From the NCBI GenBank assembly GCA_021822495.1, contig JAKAQO010000005.1, positions 62,001 through 126,000 of the forward strand: a stretch of 64,000 nt of DNA. The letters are read 5' to 3'. The position numbers and the translations under genes were made by a program. The notes beneath the pieces are model-generated. The model was not told the origin of the DNA, did no database searches, and saw only the letters and a list, made by a program, of their open reading frames with translations. Below, piece after piece: positions 1 to 9,112 of this stretch (within the stretch, counting starts at the first letter, position 1; each line of letters starts with the position of its first letter). Origin of the DNA: a bacterium. GTDB taxonomy: Bacteria; Elusimicrobiota; Elusimicrobia; UBA1565; UBA9628.

Positions 1-83
1 CCCGGACTCTTTTTCCAGTCTGATTTTCATTTGCCATAACCCTAACAGGATGCCATATCCTTTTAAAAAAAACAAGGGGTGAG

Positions 84-2261
84 TTACGGAATGGAAATCC
101 GGCCGCCAGAAAGGGTTAATCCAGCTGGAATAATTTTAAAGGGATGAACGGAATCAGCTTCCAAGGGGAATTTCTCTTTCGCCCACATCTCAAGCAAAAA
201 ATGGGGTATCGGCGCCCGCCACAAGCGCAACGACTCCAACGAAACAATTAAATCTTGCCCGCCTTGCGCCGAATCTCCTGAAATCCTTGCGCTCACTTTG
301 GCCTGGATTGGAATTTTTCCCCACTGAGCGCTTAAATTTAAATTTTTGTCAATGGACAAACTCTTCACAGCCATATTCGGGAGGAGGCCTTGGATAAAGC
401 CGGATAAATCAGCGGATGAGATTTGGGCCGAGGAAATGTCTGCCTCATTCATCTTCAGAAAACGAAAATCCCCGTTCCATTTTTCTTTCTCATTGAGGAC
501 TGGAATGAGAGAAAGGTCTTTCATCTCGATTCTCAAATTCGAAACAGCAACCCCCTTGACGCGAATGAGCGCGGCCGAAAGTTCCGCATGAGGATAAGAA
601 GCGCTTTGAAAGTCCCAATCTCCTAAGTTCAGCGTCACATCTTCAGCTTCCGCGTTCTTGGTGGAATAAAGTTGAAAGTGAATCTTTTTTTCGCGAAAAG
701 GCGGCGCTTTGAGCTGCTTTTGCTTAAACAAAATAGCCAGGCTGTCATCTGGAAGCCGCCACTGAGCGGCCTGTTCATAATTTAAGAGAAACCAGCCGTC
801 CGGATCAAAAACAGTTTTTCGCGCGTCTTTAAGCCCGCCAGACGCAGGCCCTAAATGTCCATTCTTAAGCAAAAGAAATTCCGAGAATTCGCATAATCTT
901 TTTTGAGGGAGAACGACGCTCATCTGTTTAAGCCCCAAAACGTCTTTCATCCATTTCAGATTAAACTCGTTAAAATAAGCGGCATTGGAAACGAGGGTTA
1001 TGGGGTTGATAATTCGTTTTGAATCTGAAAGCTGGGCGGCGGTTTCCAAGACGCTTTTGAGATACCAGCGCTGATTAAGCGGCGGGTTCTGGGGAAAAAG
1101 AGAAATTTCGTGGATTGGGGTCGGAATATCCAAGGGCGAGACCCAATGCGTATTAAAATTGGCGATGGTCAGAATTTGAAACCCGGCGGCAAGCCATAAA
1201 ACCGTATTGGGCCAAGCGGATACCGCGGCAACCACAAGGCCTGAAAGCCCTGGAAGCAAAAACCCCAATTCTTTATCAGGAACGAGCGTCCAGAAAATAT
1301 AGGAAGAAACGACCATCGCTAAAATCACCCAGCCCCAATCCCGGTGGCGCTTATATTGCGCCGTTAAAATTCCTGCCAGTCCCAAGGCCCAAACCAGAGG
1401 GCCCAAGCCGTCCATCATTTTAAAAAGATAAGCGATGACCCCGCCGTTTAGAAAAGGAATCGCTAAAGAATGAGCGGCTTCAAAAAAGCCAGATATGACA
1501 AACGGAAAATGGTAGAGATACCAAGGCGAAAAAAAGAGAAGAGACAGCGCCATGGCGGAGGTAATTTTCCAGCGCTTATTTGGGAATTTAAGATTCCCCG
1601 CAGCCGCCACAAGAATGGGGATGAAATAAGAAAAAAAGCTTTCCTTCATCAACATCCCGGCGGCAAAGAGAACGCCGAAAAGAAGGCTTCCAACCCATTT
1701 TGAAAAACCCTCCGAAACCAGAAACGCCCATAACGCCGCCGCGGCCAAAGCCGACACCGGCAAGTCCCAAACCCGGGTTGTCATCATTCTCCAAATAACA
1801 GGAGAAGCGCAAAAAGAAACGACGGCCAAAACCGCGGTATAATCTGGCCTAAAAAAATAGGAGGAAGCAAAAATTGAAAGGCACAAGAGGATAAAGTAAG
1901 CGTAATTGACCCACAAGGCCGCCTGCGCGGGATGGGCGCCAGAACAAGCGAAAATCAAGCTGAGAGGATAAAGCGGGGGAGTTTCGCCGCCCGCAGATGG
2001 AGACAAGGAAATAACTTTTTTAAGGCTGAGATTTCCGTTCTGATAGTCCCGCCAGTAGTTCCAGGCAAAGTCCAGCTGCCGCGATTCAGTCCAAGAGGGG
2101 GGAAGCGAGTCTTCGGCGATAAAAGACTTAAGAAGAAGGCCCTCCCAAAAAATAAAGGCGAAAAGCCCGGCAAGGCTCAGGCCCAGCATTAGAATTTTTT
2201 TGTTGCGGGCTTTCTTAAGGGCGACTAAGTCTTCCTCATACCCGGCTATTGAGTTGGACAT
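84..2261 (-). CDS. Polytopic glycosyltransferase-like membrane protein with a C-terminal DUF2993/LmeA-like domain
   Basis: 725 residues. A short charged N-terminus is followed by about ten hydrophobic helices (roughly residues 20-380), as in GT-C/ArnT-like glycosyltransferases that use polyprenyl-linked sugars. I cannot point to a secure catalytic DE motif. The last 200 residues are soluble and beta-rich with few charges, and have the look of the DUF2993/LmeA lipid-binding family (an Ala/Ser-Leu-rich helix, then repeated strands around residues 560-725). That reading is tentative. The gene stands alone on the minus strand, divergent from the phosphohexomutase gene. The start at 2261 has no Shine-Dalgarno sequence but an extended -10 box lies 7 bases before it. 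The GT-like membrane half is fairly secure; the substrate is unknown. Confidence 0.7.
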   Translation of the reverse strand: MSNSIAGYEEDLVALKKARNKKILMLGLSLAGLFAFIFWEGLLLKSFIAEDSLPPSWTESRQLDFAWNYWRDYQNGNLSLKKVISLSPSAGGETPPLYPLSLIFACSGAHPAQAALWVNYAYFILLCLSIFASSYFFRPDYTAVLAVVSFCASPVIWRMMTTRVWDLPVSALAAAALWAFLVSEGFSKWVGSLLFGVLFAAGMLMKESFFSYFIPILVAAAGNLKFPNKRWKITSAMALSLLFFSPWYLYHFPFVISGFFEAAHSLAIPFLNGGVIAYLFKMMDGLGPLVWALGLAGILTAQYKRHRDWGWVILAMVVSSYIFWTLVPDKELGFLLPGLSGLVVAAVSAWPNTVLWLAAGFQILTIANFNTHWVSPLDIPTPIHEISLFPQNPPLNQRWYLKSVLETAAQLSDSKRIINPITLVSNAAYFNEFNLKWMKDVLGLKQMSVVLPQKRLCEFSEFLLLKNGHLGPASGGLKDARKTVFDPDGWFLLNYEQAAQWRLPDDSLAILFKQKQLKAPPFREKKIHFQLYSTKNAEAEDVTLNLGDWDFQSASYPHAELSAALIRVKGVAVSNLRIEMKDLSLIPVLNEKEKWNGDFRFLKMNEADISSAQISSADLSGFIQGLLPNMAVKSLSIDKNLNLSAQWGKIPIQAKVSARISGDSAQGGQDLIVSLESLRLWRAPIPHFLLEMWAKEKFPLEADSVHPFKIIPAGLTLSGGRISIP

Positions 2262-2268
2262 GGATAAA

Positions 2269-2277
2269 AGTATACCA
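2269..2277 (-). promoter_or_regulatory. Extended -10 promoter element for the gene at 84-2261
   Basis: On the minus strand TGG-TATACT is an extended -10 box (TGn + 5/6 hexamer). It ends 7 bases before the ATG at 2261, so transcription would start at or next to the start codon. No convincing -35 is visible. Confidence 0.45.
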
Positions 2278-2339
2278 ATCTTTTTTTAAAAATTTTTGTA
2301 GAATGAACCCAGTGGATCATAAATTAAGGGGTTTAAATC

Positions 2340-3749
2340 ATGGAAAAAGTCTTTGAGATTAGATTTGGCACCGATGGTTGGAGAGGCGTTATCGCAAGAG
2401 AATTCACCTTTCAGAATGTGCGCCGCGTTTCCCAGGCGATGGCGCAATATATGAAGGAAGAAGCCCAAAAGGACAAAAAATCCGTGCCGCCCATTATCAT
2501 TGGGTACGACCGCAGGTTCCAGTCGGAAATTTTCGCCAAGGAAGCGGCGAAAGTCTTTGCTGGCAATAAAATTAAAACCATTCTCTCTTCCGAGGTTCTG
2601 ACGACTCCGGCCGTGAGTTTCTTGACTCACAAGCTCAAATCTTGGGGCATGGTCATTACCGCCAGCCATAACCCGCCGAATTACAACGGAATTAAAATCA
2701 AGCATGACGGCCGCGGGGCGATGGAAACCATTACCCGGTCGGTCGAAGAATACATCGACAAGGATTCTCCAGCTTATGGAACTGACTTTGAAGAGAAATC
2801 TTTTAAAAAAGAATATTTGGCCTATCTTAAATCCCGCGTTAATTTAGCCAAGATAAAAAAAATTAAAAAGCCCATCGTCATTGATTATATGCACGGAGCG
2901 GCAGGGGGGCTTCTGGAAGAGATTTTATCTGGAAACAAAATCATATCCCTCCGCAGCCAAAGAGACCCGCTTTTTGGCGGGCAAGCCCCGGAACCGGTTG
3001 AAAGCCATCTCAAAGAATTGTCGGAAACTGTCGTTTCCCAAAAAGCTGTTTTAGGGATCGCCGTGGACGGAGACGCGGACCGCTTCGCTCTCGTTGACGA
3101 CAAGGGAAAATATTTGACTCCGTGTCAGATATTTCCGCTGATCATTCGCTATTTAGTGGAGAAAAAAAAGATTAAGGGAAAAATCGTTCAATCGGTCTCC
3201 ATGGGATATTTGGCCGAGCGCATGGCCAAAGATTACGGCGTTGAGTTTGAGGAATTGCCGGTCGGCTTTAAGCATGTCGCGGAAGCTCTAGCCGTCGGCG
3301 GCGCCGCGATCGGAGGCGAGGAATCCGGGGGATATTCCTGGACCAAGACCATCGCGGAAAGAGACGGACTTTTGACCGCTCTCCTTTTTCTTGAGATGAT
3401 CGCAACCGAAAACAAATCCATTTCTCAAATGTGGAATGAAATTTCGGCGAAACACGGAAAATCTTTCTTTAAACGGGTTGATTTTCACCTTCACAAACCC
3501 GTGGCGGACAAAAATCTTTTTGTTTCCCGCTTAATTAAAAAATTGCCAAAAAAGATATTAGGGTCTGAAATTAAGAACTTAATCCAGATTGACGGGCTTA
3601 AGATTTCCCTGGATGGGGGGCACTGGCTTCTCATGCGCCCTTCTGGGACGGAATCCTTAATGCGGGTTTACGCGGAATCAGATTCTGCCGAGCGCACGCA
3701 ATCTCTCTTGGAATTGGCCAAAAAATGGGTCGCCCCCAATCTGAACTAA
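2340..3749 (+). CDS. Phosphoglucomutase/phosphomannomutase family protein
   Basis: 469-residue alpha-D-phosphohexomutase that interconverts hexose 1- and 6-phosphates for surface-sugar synthesis. All four family signatures are present in order: N-terminal FGTDGWRG, the phosphoserine loop TASHNPP (about residue 108), the metal loop DGDADR (about residue 243), the sugar-binding loop GEESGG (about residue 327), and the C-terminal phosphate-binding RPSGTE (about residue 434). The start follows an AAGGGG ribosome-binding site. A sugar-1-phosphate nucleotidyltransferase follows, separated only by a repeat pair, so the two probably make a nucleotide sugar together. Substrate choice (glucose, mannose or glucosamine) cannot be read from the sequence. 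Confidence 0.93.
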   Translation: MEKVFEIRFGTDGWRGVIAREFTFQNVRRVSQAMAQYMKEEAQKDKKSVPPIIIGYDRRFQSEIFAKEAAKVFAGNKIKTILSSEVLTTPAVSFLTHKLKSWGMVITASHNPPNYNGIKIKHDGRGAMETITRSVEEYIDKDSPAYGTDFEEKSFKKEYLAYLKSRVNLAKIKKIKKPIVIDYMHGAAGGLLEEILSGNKIISLRSQRDPLFGGQAPEPVESHLKELSETVVSQKAVLGIAVDGDADRFALVDDKGKYLTPCQIFPLIIRYLVEKKKIKGKIVQSVSMGYLAERMAKDYGVEFEELPVGFKHVAEALAVGGAAIGGEESGGYSWTKTIAERDGLLTALLFLEMIATENKSISQMWNEISAKHGKSFFKRVDFHLHKPVADKNLFVSRLIKKLPKKILGSEIKNLIQIDGLKISLDGGHWLLMRPSGTESLMRVYAESDSAERTQSLLELAKKWVAPNLN

Positions 3750-3802
3750 AAAAGGGGACAGTCCCTTTTTTTGAGGGAAAAGGGGACTGTCCCCTTTTGT
3801 TT
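3747..3802. repeat. Palindromic repeat pair (inverted cores, 28 bp apart)
   Basis: Cores GGGGACAGTCCC at 3754 and GGGGACTGTCCCC at 3782, each flanked by A and T runs, fill the gap between the hexomutase stop and the next ATG. The two halves can pair into one long hairpin or fold as two small ones. The second core ends only about 10 bases before the next start codon, leaving no room for a ribosome-binding site. Confidence 0.9.
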
Positions 3803-3804
3803 TT

Positions 3805-4842
3805 ATGAAAGCCATGCTTCTGGCCGCGGGCGCGGGAACGCGGCTTCGGCCGCTCACCTATCAAATCCCCAAGCCCCTTATTCCCGTCGTCAACCGCCCG
3901 GTCATTCATTTTGTTCTGGACAATTTAGCCCGCCATGGGATTAAAGAAATCATGATTAACCTGTTCGCCCACGCCGATCAAATTCGCTCTTATTGCGGAG
4001 ACGGATCCAAGTGGGGGCTTAAACTTCAATACTCGCAAGAGCCGACTCTTCTGGGAACCGCCGGCGGAGTTAAAAGAGTGGAATCCTTTTTCAAAGGCGC
4101 GCCCTTTTTAATCATGTCGGGGGACGGCCTTTCCGATATTGATTTATCCGCCATGATCGCTTTTCATAAAAAAAAGCGCGCGATGGGAACGATTGCGGTC
4201 AAAAAGGTCGACTCCCGTTTTGAATACGGAATCACGCTTCTTAAACCTTCCGGGCGCATCACGCAGTTCGTCGAAAAACCTTCCTGGGGGGAAATTTTCT
4301 CCAATACCGCCAATACCGGAATTTATCTCTTTGAGCCGGAGGTTTTGAAATATATCCCTAAGGGAAAACCTTATGATTTCGGGCATGAGCTTTGGCCCAA
4401 ACTTTTGAAACTTAAAAAGCCCATCTTCGCCTATCCCCTCAAATCCTATTGGACCGACGTCGGAAATCTCGCGGAATACCGCAAAAGCCAAATTGACTGT
4501 TTGGACGGAAAAGTCAATATCGCTCTTCCCGGACGGCAAATTTCCAAGGGAATCTGGATTGAGGAACCGGTCTCTATTTCTCACGACGCGGTTTTAAAAG
4601 CGCCTTGCCTTATCGGCAAAAACGTCCAAATTGCCGCCTTCGCGGAAATCGGCCCCTACAGCGTGATTGGAGCCGACTCAAAAATATCCTCGCGCGCCGT
4701 GCTTAAAAATTGTATGCTTTTTGATAACGTGATCGTGGAAAAAGAAGCTCATTTATCCAACTGCATTCTAGGCCCTAAAAGCGTGGTCAAGGAAAGCATT
4801 ACCGCTTATGAAGCCGCTGTTCTCAATATGCCGCAACAATAG
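3805..4842 (+). CDS. Sugar-1-phosphate nucleotidyltransferase (NTP_transferase fold)
   Basis: 345 residues. The N-terminal nucleotide-binding loop GAGTRLRPLT with the following PKPLIPV lysine (residues 8-27) and the MSGDGLSD metal region (about residue 106) mark a nucleotidyltransferase that forms NDP-sugars from NTP and sugar 1-phosphate. The C-terminal 100 residues are hexapeptide-like (left-handed beta-helix), as in mannose-1-phosphate guanylyltransferase and GlmU-type enzymes. The key metal Asp in GDG is preserved. It follows the phosphohexomutase and precedes metK by 9 bases. Its start lies just after a palindromic repeat and has no visible Shine-Dalgarno sequence. Nucleotide and sugar specificity are not determinable. 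Confidence 0.88.
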   Translation: MKAMLLAAGAGTRLRPLTYQIPKPLIPVVNRPVIHFVLDNLARHGIKEIMINLFAHADQIRSYCGDGSKWGLKLQYSQEPTLLGTAGGVKRVESFFKGAPFLIMSGDGLSDIDLSAMIAFHKKKRAMGTIAVKKVDSRFEYGITLLKPSGRITQFVEKPSWGEIFSNTANTGIYLFEPEVLKYIPKGKPYDFGHELWPKLLKLKKPIFAYPLKSYWTDVGNLAEYRKSQIDCLDGKVNIALPGRQISKGIWIEEPVSISHDAVLKAPCLIGKNVQIAAFAEIGPYSVIGADSKISSRAVLKNCMLFDNVIVEKEAHLSNCILGPKSVVKESITAYEAAVLNMPQQ

Positions 4843-4851
4843 GAGAAAATC

Positions 4852-6063
4852 ATGGAACGAAAGGGAAGACATTTTTTCACCTCGGAATCAGTCACCGAAG
4901 GCCATCCGGACAAAGTTTGCGATCAGATTTCCGACGCCGTTTTAGACGCCGTCCTTAAAGAAGATCCCATGGGGCGCGTCGCCTGCGAGACCTTTGTGAC
5001 GAGGGGAATGGTGATTGTCGGCGGAGAAATCACGACTAAAAGCTATATTGACATTGATGAACTGGCCCGCAAGGTTATTCGCGGAATTGGCTACGATCAT
5101 CCCAAATACGGCTTTGACGCCACTTCCTGCGCGGTCTTAAACGCCATCGGAAGGCAATCCCCCGACATCGCCCAAGGAGTGGACACCGGCGGCGCCGGAG
5201 ACCAGGGCCTCATGTTTGGATATGCCTGCCGGGAAACGCCGGAACTGATGCCGCTTCCCATCATGCTCGCCCACAAACTCATTCGCCGCCTTTCCATGGC
5301 CCGCCGGGAAAATATTTTGCCCTATCTCGGGCCCGACGGCAAAAGCCAGGTCACGGTTGAGTATCTGGACGGACGCCCCTTGCGTGTCGACACGGTCGTT
5401 TTGTCCACTCAACACACGGAAGAAATTTTAGACAAAACCGGAAAACAAATTACGGCGAAAGCCAAGGAAGAAATCATTAACGCCGTCATTCGCCCGGTTT
5501 TGGGAAAACGCCTTTTGGATGAAAAGACGCGCTTTTTCGTCAACCCCACCGGAAAATTTGTGGTCGGCGGCCCGGCCTCGGACACCGGAGTGACGGGGCG
5601 GAAAATTATCGTTGACACCTACGGTGGATACGCTCCGCACGGCGGGGGGGCCTTCTCCGGAAAAGATCCGACGAAAGTGGACCGCTCGGCTTGCTACATG
5701 GCCCGCTATATCGCCAAAAACGTGGTCGCGGCGGGTCTTGCCGAAAGATGCACGGTGCAGTTGGCTTACGCGATCGGGGTCGCTGAACCGGTGGGTGTTT
5801 ATTTTGACACTCATGGAACCGGGGTTTGCGAGGAGTCAAAAATCGAAGCGGCGGTTCGCAAACATTTCTCCTTGACTCCGAAGGGGATTATCCAAACCCT
5901 GAAACTTCGGCGCCCCATTTATCAAAAAACGGCGGCCTACGGGCATTTTGGACGCGAGGAAGAAGGCTTTGATTGGGAAAAAACCGACCGGGCGGAAAAC
6001 CTCAAGGCCGAGGTCGTTGGGCGTTCAAGCGCAAGGCCCAAACGCTCGGCTGTTTTGGCTTAA
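4852..6063 (+). CDS. metK: S-adenosylmethionine synthetase
   Basis: 403 residues; makes AdoMet from methionine and ATP as a cytosolic tetramer. Visible signatures: the ATP-binding [13 protein letters not shown] near residue 17, the GAGDQG loop near residue 118, and the glycine-rich P-loop [16 protein letters not shown] near residue 265. Length is slightly above the usual 385-400 because of a basic, Ala/Arg-rich tail. It has a good AGGAG ribosome-binding site and may be cotranscribed with the upstream nucleotidyltransferase. metB-like cystathionine gamma-synthase lies 2 kb downstream on the other strand, giving a loose methionine neighbourhood. Confidence 0.97.
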   Translation: MERKGRHFFTSESVTEGHPDKVCDQISDAVLDAVLKEDPMGRVACETFVTRGMVIVGGEITTKSYIDIDELARKVIRGIGYDHPKYGFDATSCAVLNAIGRQSPDIAQGVDTGGAGDQGLMFGYACRETPELMPLPIMLAHKLIRRLSMARRENILPYLGPDGKSQVTVEYLDGRPLRVDTVVLSTQHTEEILDKTGKQITAKAKEEIINAVIRPVLGKRLLDEKTRFFVNPTGKFVVGGPASDTGVTGRKIIVDTYGGYAPHGGGAFSGKDPTKVDRSACYMARYIAKNVVAAGLAERCTVQLAYAIGVAEPVGVYFDTHGTGVCEESKIEAAVRKHFSLTPKGIIQTLKLRRPIYQKTAAYGHFGREEEGFDWEKTDRAENLKAEVVGRSSARPKRSAVLA

Positions 6064-6069
6064 GAGATT

Positions 6070-6831
6070 GTGAACAAAACAATCAAGAATGCCCCAGAAG
6101 CCTTATCCGGCCTTTTTGATGGGGCCACGATCATGATCGGCGGGTTTGGTTTATGCGGGCTTCCAGAAAAAATGCTGGAAGAAATTCAAAACATCAGCGC
6201 TAAAAATCTCACCATCATTTCCAACAACGCGGGAACCGACAACTACGGAATTGGGCTTCTCATCAAAAAAGGCCGGGTCAAAAAAATGATCATGTCTTAC
6301 GGCGGAGAATGCAAGGCTTTTGAGGAAGCGGCTCTCAAGGGCTTAATTGAAGTTGAGTGGACGCCGCAAGGGACCTTGGCCGAGAGAATCCGCGCGGCGG
6401 GGGCCGGAATCGGCGGTTTTTTTACGCCTACGGGATACGGCACGGTCGTCGCCGAAAGAAAAGAGACCCGCAACATTGACGGAAAAAATTATGTCTTTGA
6501 AAAACCGCTCTTTGCTGATTTCGCCTTGATTAAAGCCTGGAAGGGGGATACGCTCGGAAATCTCATTTACCGTAAAACCGCGCGCAACTTTAATCAGGCC
6601 ATGGCCACCGCCGCGAAAACGGTCATCGCGGAAGTTGAGACCTTGGTCAAACCCGGCGATCTTGAACCCGACGCCGTTCACACGCCGGGAATTTATGTTG
6701 ATAAGATTTTCCAAGGCGCAAGCTACTTAAAACCCATTGAGAAACTAACCGTCCAAGAGCCCTCCGAAAAAGGGGACAGTCCCCTTTTTCATGAAAATGG
6801 AGGAAAAAGGGGACTGTCCCCTTTTCTATAA
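6070..6831 (+). CDS. scoA: 3-oxoacid CoA-transferase subunit A, with repeat-encoded C-terminal tail
   Basis: 253 residues starting at GTG. The GGFGLCGLPE loop near residue 23 and the overall CoA-transferase family I alpha-subunit pattern identify it. With the beta subunit it moves CoA between succinyl-CoA (or acetyl-CoA) and acetoacetate. The usual subunit ends at about 233 residues, near the PIEKLTV segment. Here the frame continues for about 25 residues through a pair of palindromic repeats, reading EKGDSPLF...KRGLSPFL, and stops directly before the beta-subunit ATG. The tail therefore looks like a repeat insertion that removed the original stop. Acetoacetate could come from the homogentisate cluster at 37-41 kb. 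Confidence 0.92.
   Translation: MNKTIKNAPEALSGLFDGATIMIGGFGLCGLPEKMLEEIQNISAKNLTIISNNAGTDNYGIGLLIKKGRVKKMIMSYGGECKAFEEAALKGLIEVEWTPQGTLAERIRAAGAGIGGFFTPTGYGTVVAERKETRNIDGKNYVFEKPLFADFALIKAWKGDTLGNLIYRKTARNFNQAMATAAKTVIAEVETLVKPGDLEPDAVHTPGIYVDKIFQGASYLKPIEKLTVQEPSEKGDSPLFHENGGKRGLSPFL
6767..6826. repeat. Palindromic repeat pair inside the scoA coding sequence
   Basis: Cores GGGGACAGTCCCC at 6772 and GGGGACTGTCCCC at 6809, 37 bp apart in inverted orientation. Both are translated in frame at the end of scoA, and the second ends 10 bases before the scoB start. A stable hairpin here could act on the relative expression of the two subunits. Confidence 0.92.
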
Positions 6832-7488
6832 ATGGATAAACGAATCGTCATCGCCAAAGCCGCGGCCAAACTTCTTAAGGATGGAGATTACGTCAATCTC
6901 GGCATCGGAATTCCGACTCTCATTCCCAATTTTCTGCCGCAAAAGGTTCATATCGTTTTACATACTGAGAATGGAATGCTCGGCTACGGCCCTTACCCCA
7001 TTCGCGGCACGGAAGACCCCGATATCATTAACGCAGGAAAAGAAACGGTAACCGAAATGGAGGGTTGTTCTTATTTCGGATCTCACGAGTCTTTCGCCAT
7101 GGTCCGCGGCGGACACATTGACGCCAGCGTCCTTGGCGCGATGGAAGTCTCTGAAAAAGGGGATATCGCCAACTGGATGATTCCGGGAAAAAAGGTCAAG
7201 GGAATGGGCGGCGCCATGGACATGGTAGCCGGCGCCAAAAAAGTCATTGTCGCGATGGAACATGTGAGCAAAGAAGGCGCGCCCAAGATTTTAAAAAATT
7301 GCCAGCTGCCTCTCACTGGAAAAGGGGTGGTTTCCGCAATCGTGACCGATCTTGCCGTTTTTGAGATTACGCCCGAAGGACTTCTCTTAAAAGCCCATCA
7401 TCCGGAGACGACGATTTCTCAAATTCAGAATTTGACGGACGCGAGTTTTAAAATCGCGCCTCAACTGGACGCTTCCTTTTTTCAATGA
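6832..7488 (+). CDS. scoB: 3-oxoacid CoA-transferase subunit B
   Basis: 218 residues. The catalytic glutamate lies in TENGMLGYG (about residue 44), the family I beta-subunit signature. [11 protein letters not shown] and [15 protein letters not shown] are also typical. It abuts scoA with no gap, and the repeat pair occupies the place where a ribosome-binding site would be, so translation probably depends on coupling from scoA. The next gene overlaps its stop by 4 bases. Confidence 0.94.
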   Translation: MDKRIVIAKAAAKLLKDGDYVNLGIGIPTLIPNFLPQKVHIVLHTENGMLGYGPYPIRGTEDPDIINAGKETVTEMEGCSYFGSHESFAMVRGGHIDASVLGAMEVSEKGDIANWMIPGKKVKGMGGAMDMVAGAKKVIVAMEHVSKEGAPKILKNCQLPLTGKGVVSAIVTDLAVFEITPEGLLLKAHHPETTISQIQNLTDASFKIAPQLDASFFQ

Positions 7489-7868
7489 GAAGAGCCTCTT
7501 TTTGGATGTTTGTTATTGGATCAGCAGCCCTTTTCGCCTATTTGTTTGATTTAGTTTTTCTCTCAACGCCTAAACTTTCAAGCGCGGTTCCTCGCCCGCT
7601 TTCCAAAGCCCCCGGAATCCCCATTTTTTCTCCGCTAAAAATGCCCGCCCCGCCAAATAAAAATGAGCGCAATTACACCAACGAAGAACTTTACCACAAT
7701 CTCCAAAAACAGACCGTCAAAATGGGAATCCAAGATATCGTCAGCCCTAATGAAAAAAATTCCCAAAATGATTCGCTCCCGCCTTGGCTCAAGAAAGAAG
7801 ACAAGGGCGTCTATTTGGAGGGGAAAACGCCTTCCCTTTTGAAGGACAAGACCAAGAAACCTCAATAA
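7485..7868 (+). CDS. Hypothetical membrane-anchored protein
   Basis: 127 residues, not recognised. One N-terminal hydrophobic segment (about residues 6-26, an uncleaved anchor or signal) is followed by a proline-rich stretch and a charged Lys/Asn-rich tail, which would lie outside the inner membrane. The ATG overlaps the scoB stop as ATGA, so it is translationally coupled to the CoA-transferase genes. Codon use matches the neighbours, which supports a real gene. Confidence 0.6.
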   Translation: MRRASFWMFVIGSAALFAYLFDLVFLSTPKLSSAVPRPLSKAPGIPIFSPLKMPAPPNKNERNYTNEELYHNLQKQTVKMGIQDIVSPNEKNSQNDSLPPWLKKEDKGVYLEGKTPSLLKDKTKKPQ

Positions 7869-7871
7869 TTG

Positions 7872-7889
7872 AGGGCAGTCACAAGCCCT
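7872..7889. terminator. Possible weak hairpin between convergent genes
   Basis: AGGGC and GCCCT (5-bp stem, 8-base loop) lie between the convergent ends at 7868 and 7888. The T-run is poor, so this is only a candidate. Confidence 0.25.
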
Positions 7890-9042
7890 AACTATTTAAA
7901 ATCGCCTGCTCCAAATCCGCAGTTAAATCTTCGGCGTCTTCAATGCCGATGGAGAGGCGAATGAGACCATCGGTGAGGCCGCGCTTGAGCCTTTCTTCCC
8001 TGGGGATGGCCGCATGGGTCATGGTGGCGGGATGCCCGATCAGGGACTCGACGCCGCCGAGACTTTCGGCTAAGGAAAATACTTTCATTTGAGAGGCCAT
8101 TTTCTTAGCCGCCTCAAAGCCGGCTTTGAGTTCAAAAGAAATCATCCCGCCAAAAGCGCGCATCTGTTTTTTGGCCAGCGCATGGCCCGGGTGAGATTCA
8201 AGCCCCGGATAATAAACCTTGGAAACCTGGGAATGATTCGAAAGAAAGCGCGCGATTTTAAGGGCATTCTCCGAATGCCTCTCCATTCTTAAAGCGAGGG
8301 TTTTGGTTCCGCGCAAAAGAAGGAAACAATCCATCGGCCCCGGAACGGCTCCCACCGAATTTTGAATGAATTTAAGCCGTTCATGCCAGGATTTATCCGA
8401 TGTAATGACCGCGCCTCCCACGACATCGGAATGCCCGCCGATATATTTAGTGCTCGAATGAACCACCAAATCAGCCCCGAGGCTCAAGGGTTCTTGAAGA
8501 TAAGGCGTTGCGAAGGTGTTGTCCACCGCGACCGCGACATTTTTTTCGTGGGCTAGTTTTGAAATTTCAGCGATATCAGTGATATTTAAAAGAGGGTTAG
8601 TCGGAGTTTCCAGCCATAAAAGCTTGGTCTTGGGCGTAAGCGCTTGAGAGACGGCCTCGGCATCCGTCGTATCCACAAAATCAAAAGAAATCCCAAAACG
8701 CTCAAACACTTTTGTAAAAACCCGGTAGGTCCCGCCGTAGAGATCGTTTCCACTCACGACGTGATCGCCGGAGTTGAGCGTGGAAATAACGGCGCTGATG
8801 GCGGCCATGCCGCTGGCAAAGCAAAGACCGTAATCTCCGCCTTCCAAGGCCGCGAGATTTTCTTCAAGAGCCTTTCGGGTCGGGTTTTGAGTCCTGGAAT
8901 ATTCAAAGCCCTTGTGAACCCCCGGGGCTTCCTGGACATAAGTCGAGGTCAGATAAACCGGGGTCATGACGGCCCCGGTTGAGGGATCCGGCTTTTGACC
9001 GGCATGAACGGCGCGGGTTGCGAACTTTCCTTTCGTATTCAT
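7888..9042 (-). CDS. metB: Cystathionine gamma-synthase/gamma-lyase family PLP enzyme
   Basis: 384 residues, usual length for the Cys/Met metabolism PLP family. The PLP lysine is in SSTKYIGGHSDVVGG (about residue 198), preceded by the FEYSRTQNPT substrate loop (about residue 46) and the cofactor-binding FASGMAA. It would join cysteine to an activated homoserine, or cleave cystathionine; sequence alone does not separate synthase from lyase. A palindromic repeat pair separates it from the upstream ATPase gene, which is read in the same direction, so readthrough is possible. Confidence 0.9.
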   Translation of the reverse strand: MNTKGKFATRAVHAGQKPDPSTGAVMTPVYLTSTYVQEAPGVHKGFEYSRTQNPTRKALEENLAALEGGDYGLCFASGMAAISAVISTLNSGDHVVSGNDLYGGTYRVFTKVFERFGISFDFVDTTDAEAVSQALTPKTKLLWLETPTNPLLNITDIAEISKLAHEKNVAVAVDNTFATPYLQEPLSLGADLVVHSSTKYIGGHSDVVGGAVITSDKSWHERLKFIQNSVGAVPGPMDCFLLLRGTKTLALRMERHSENALKIARFLSNHSQVSKVYYPGLESHPGHALAKKQMRAFGGMISFELKAGFEAAKKMASQMKVFSLAESLGGVESLIGHPATMTHAAIPREERLKRGLTDGLIRLSIGIEDAEDLTADLEQAILNS

Positions 9043-9049
9043 GATTGAT

Positions 9050-9112
9050 AAAAAAAGGGGACAGTCCCCTTTTCTTCCATTCTACAAAAAAAAGGGGACT
9101 GTCCCCTTTTTT
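9050..9112. repeat. Palindromic repeat pair (inverted cores, 37 bp apart)
   Basis: Cores at 9057 (A centre) and 9094 (T centre), filling the gap between the ATPase stop and the metB start. The T-run of the right arm overlaps the ATPase stop codon. Confidence 0.92.
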
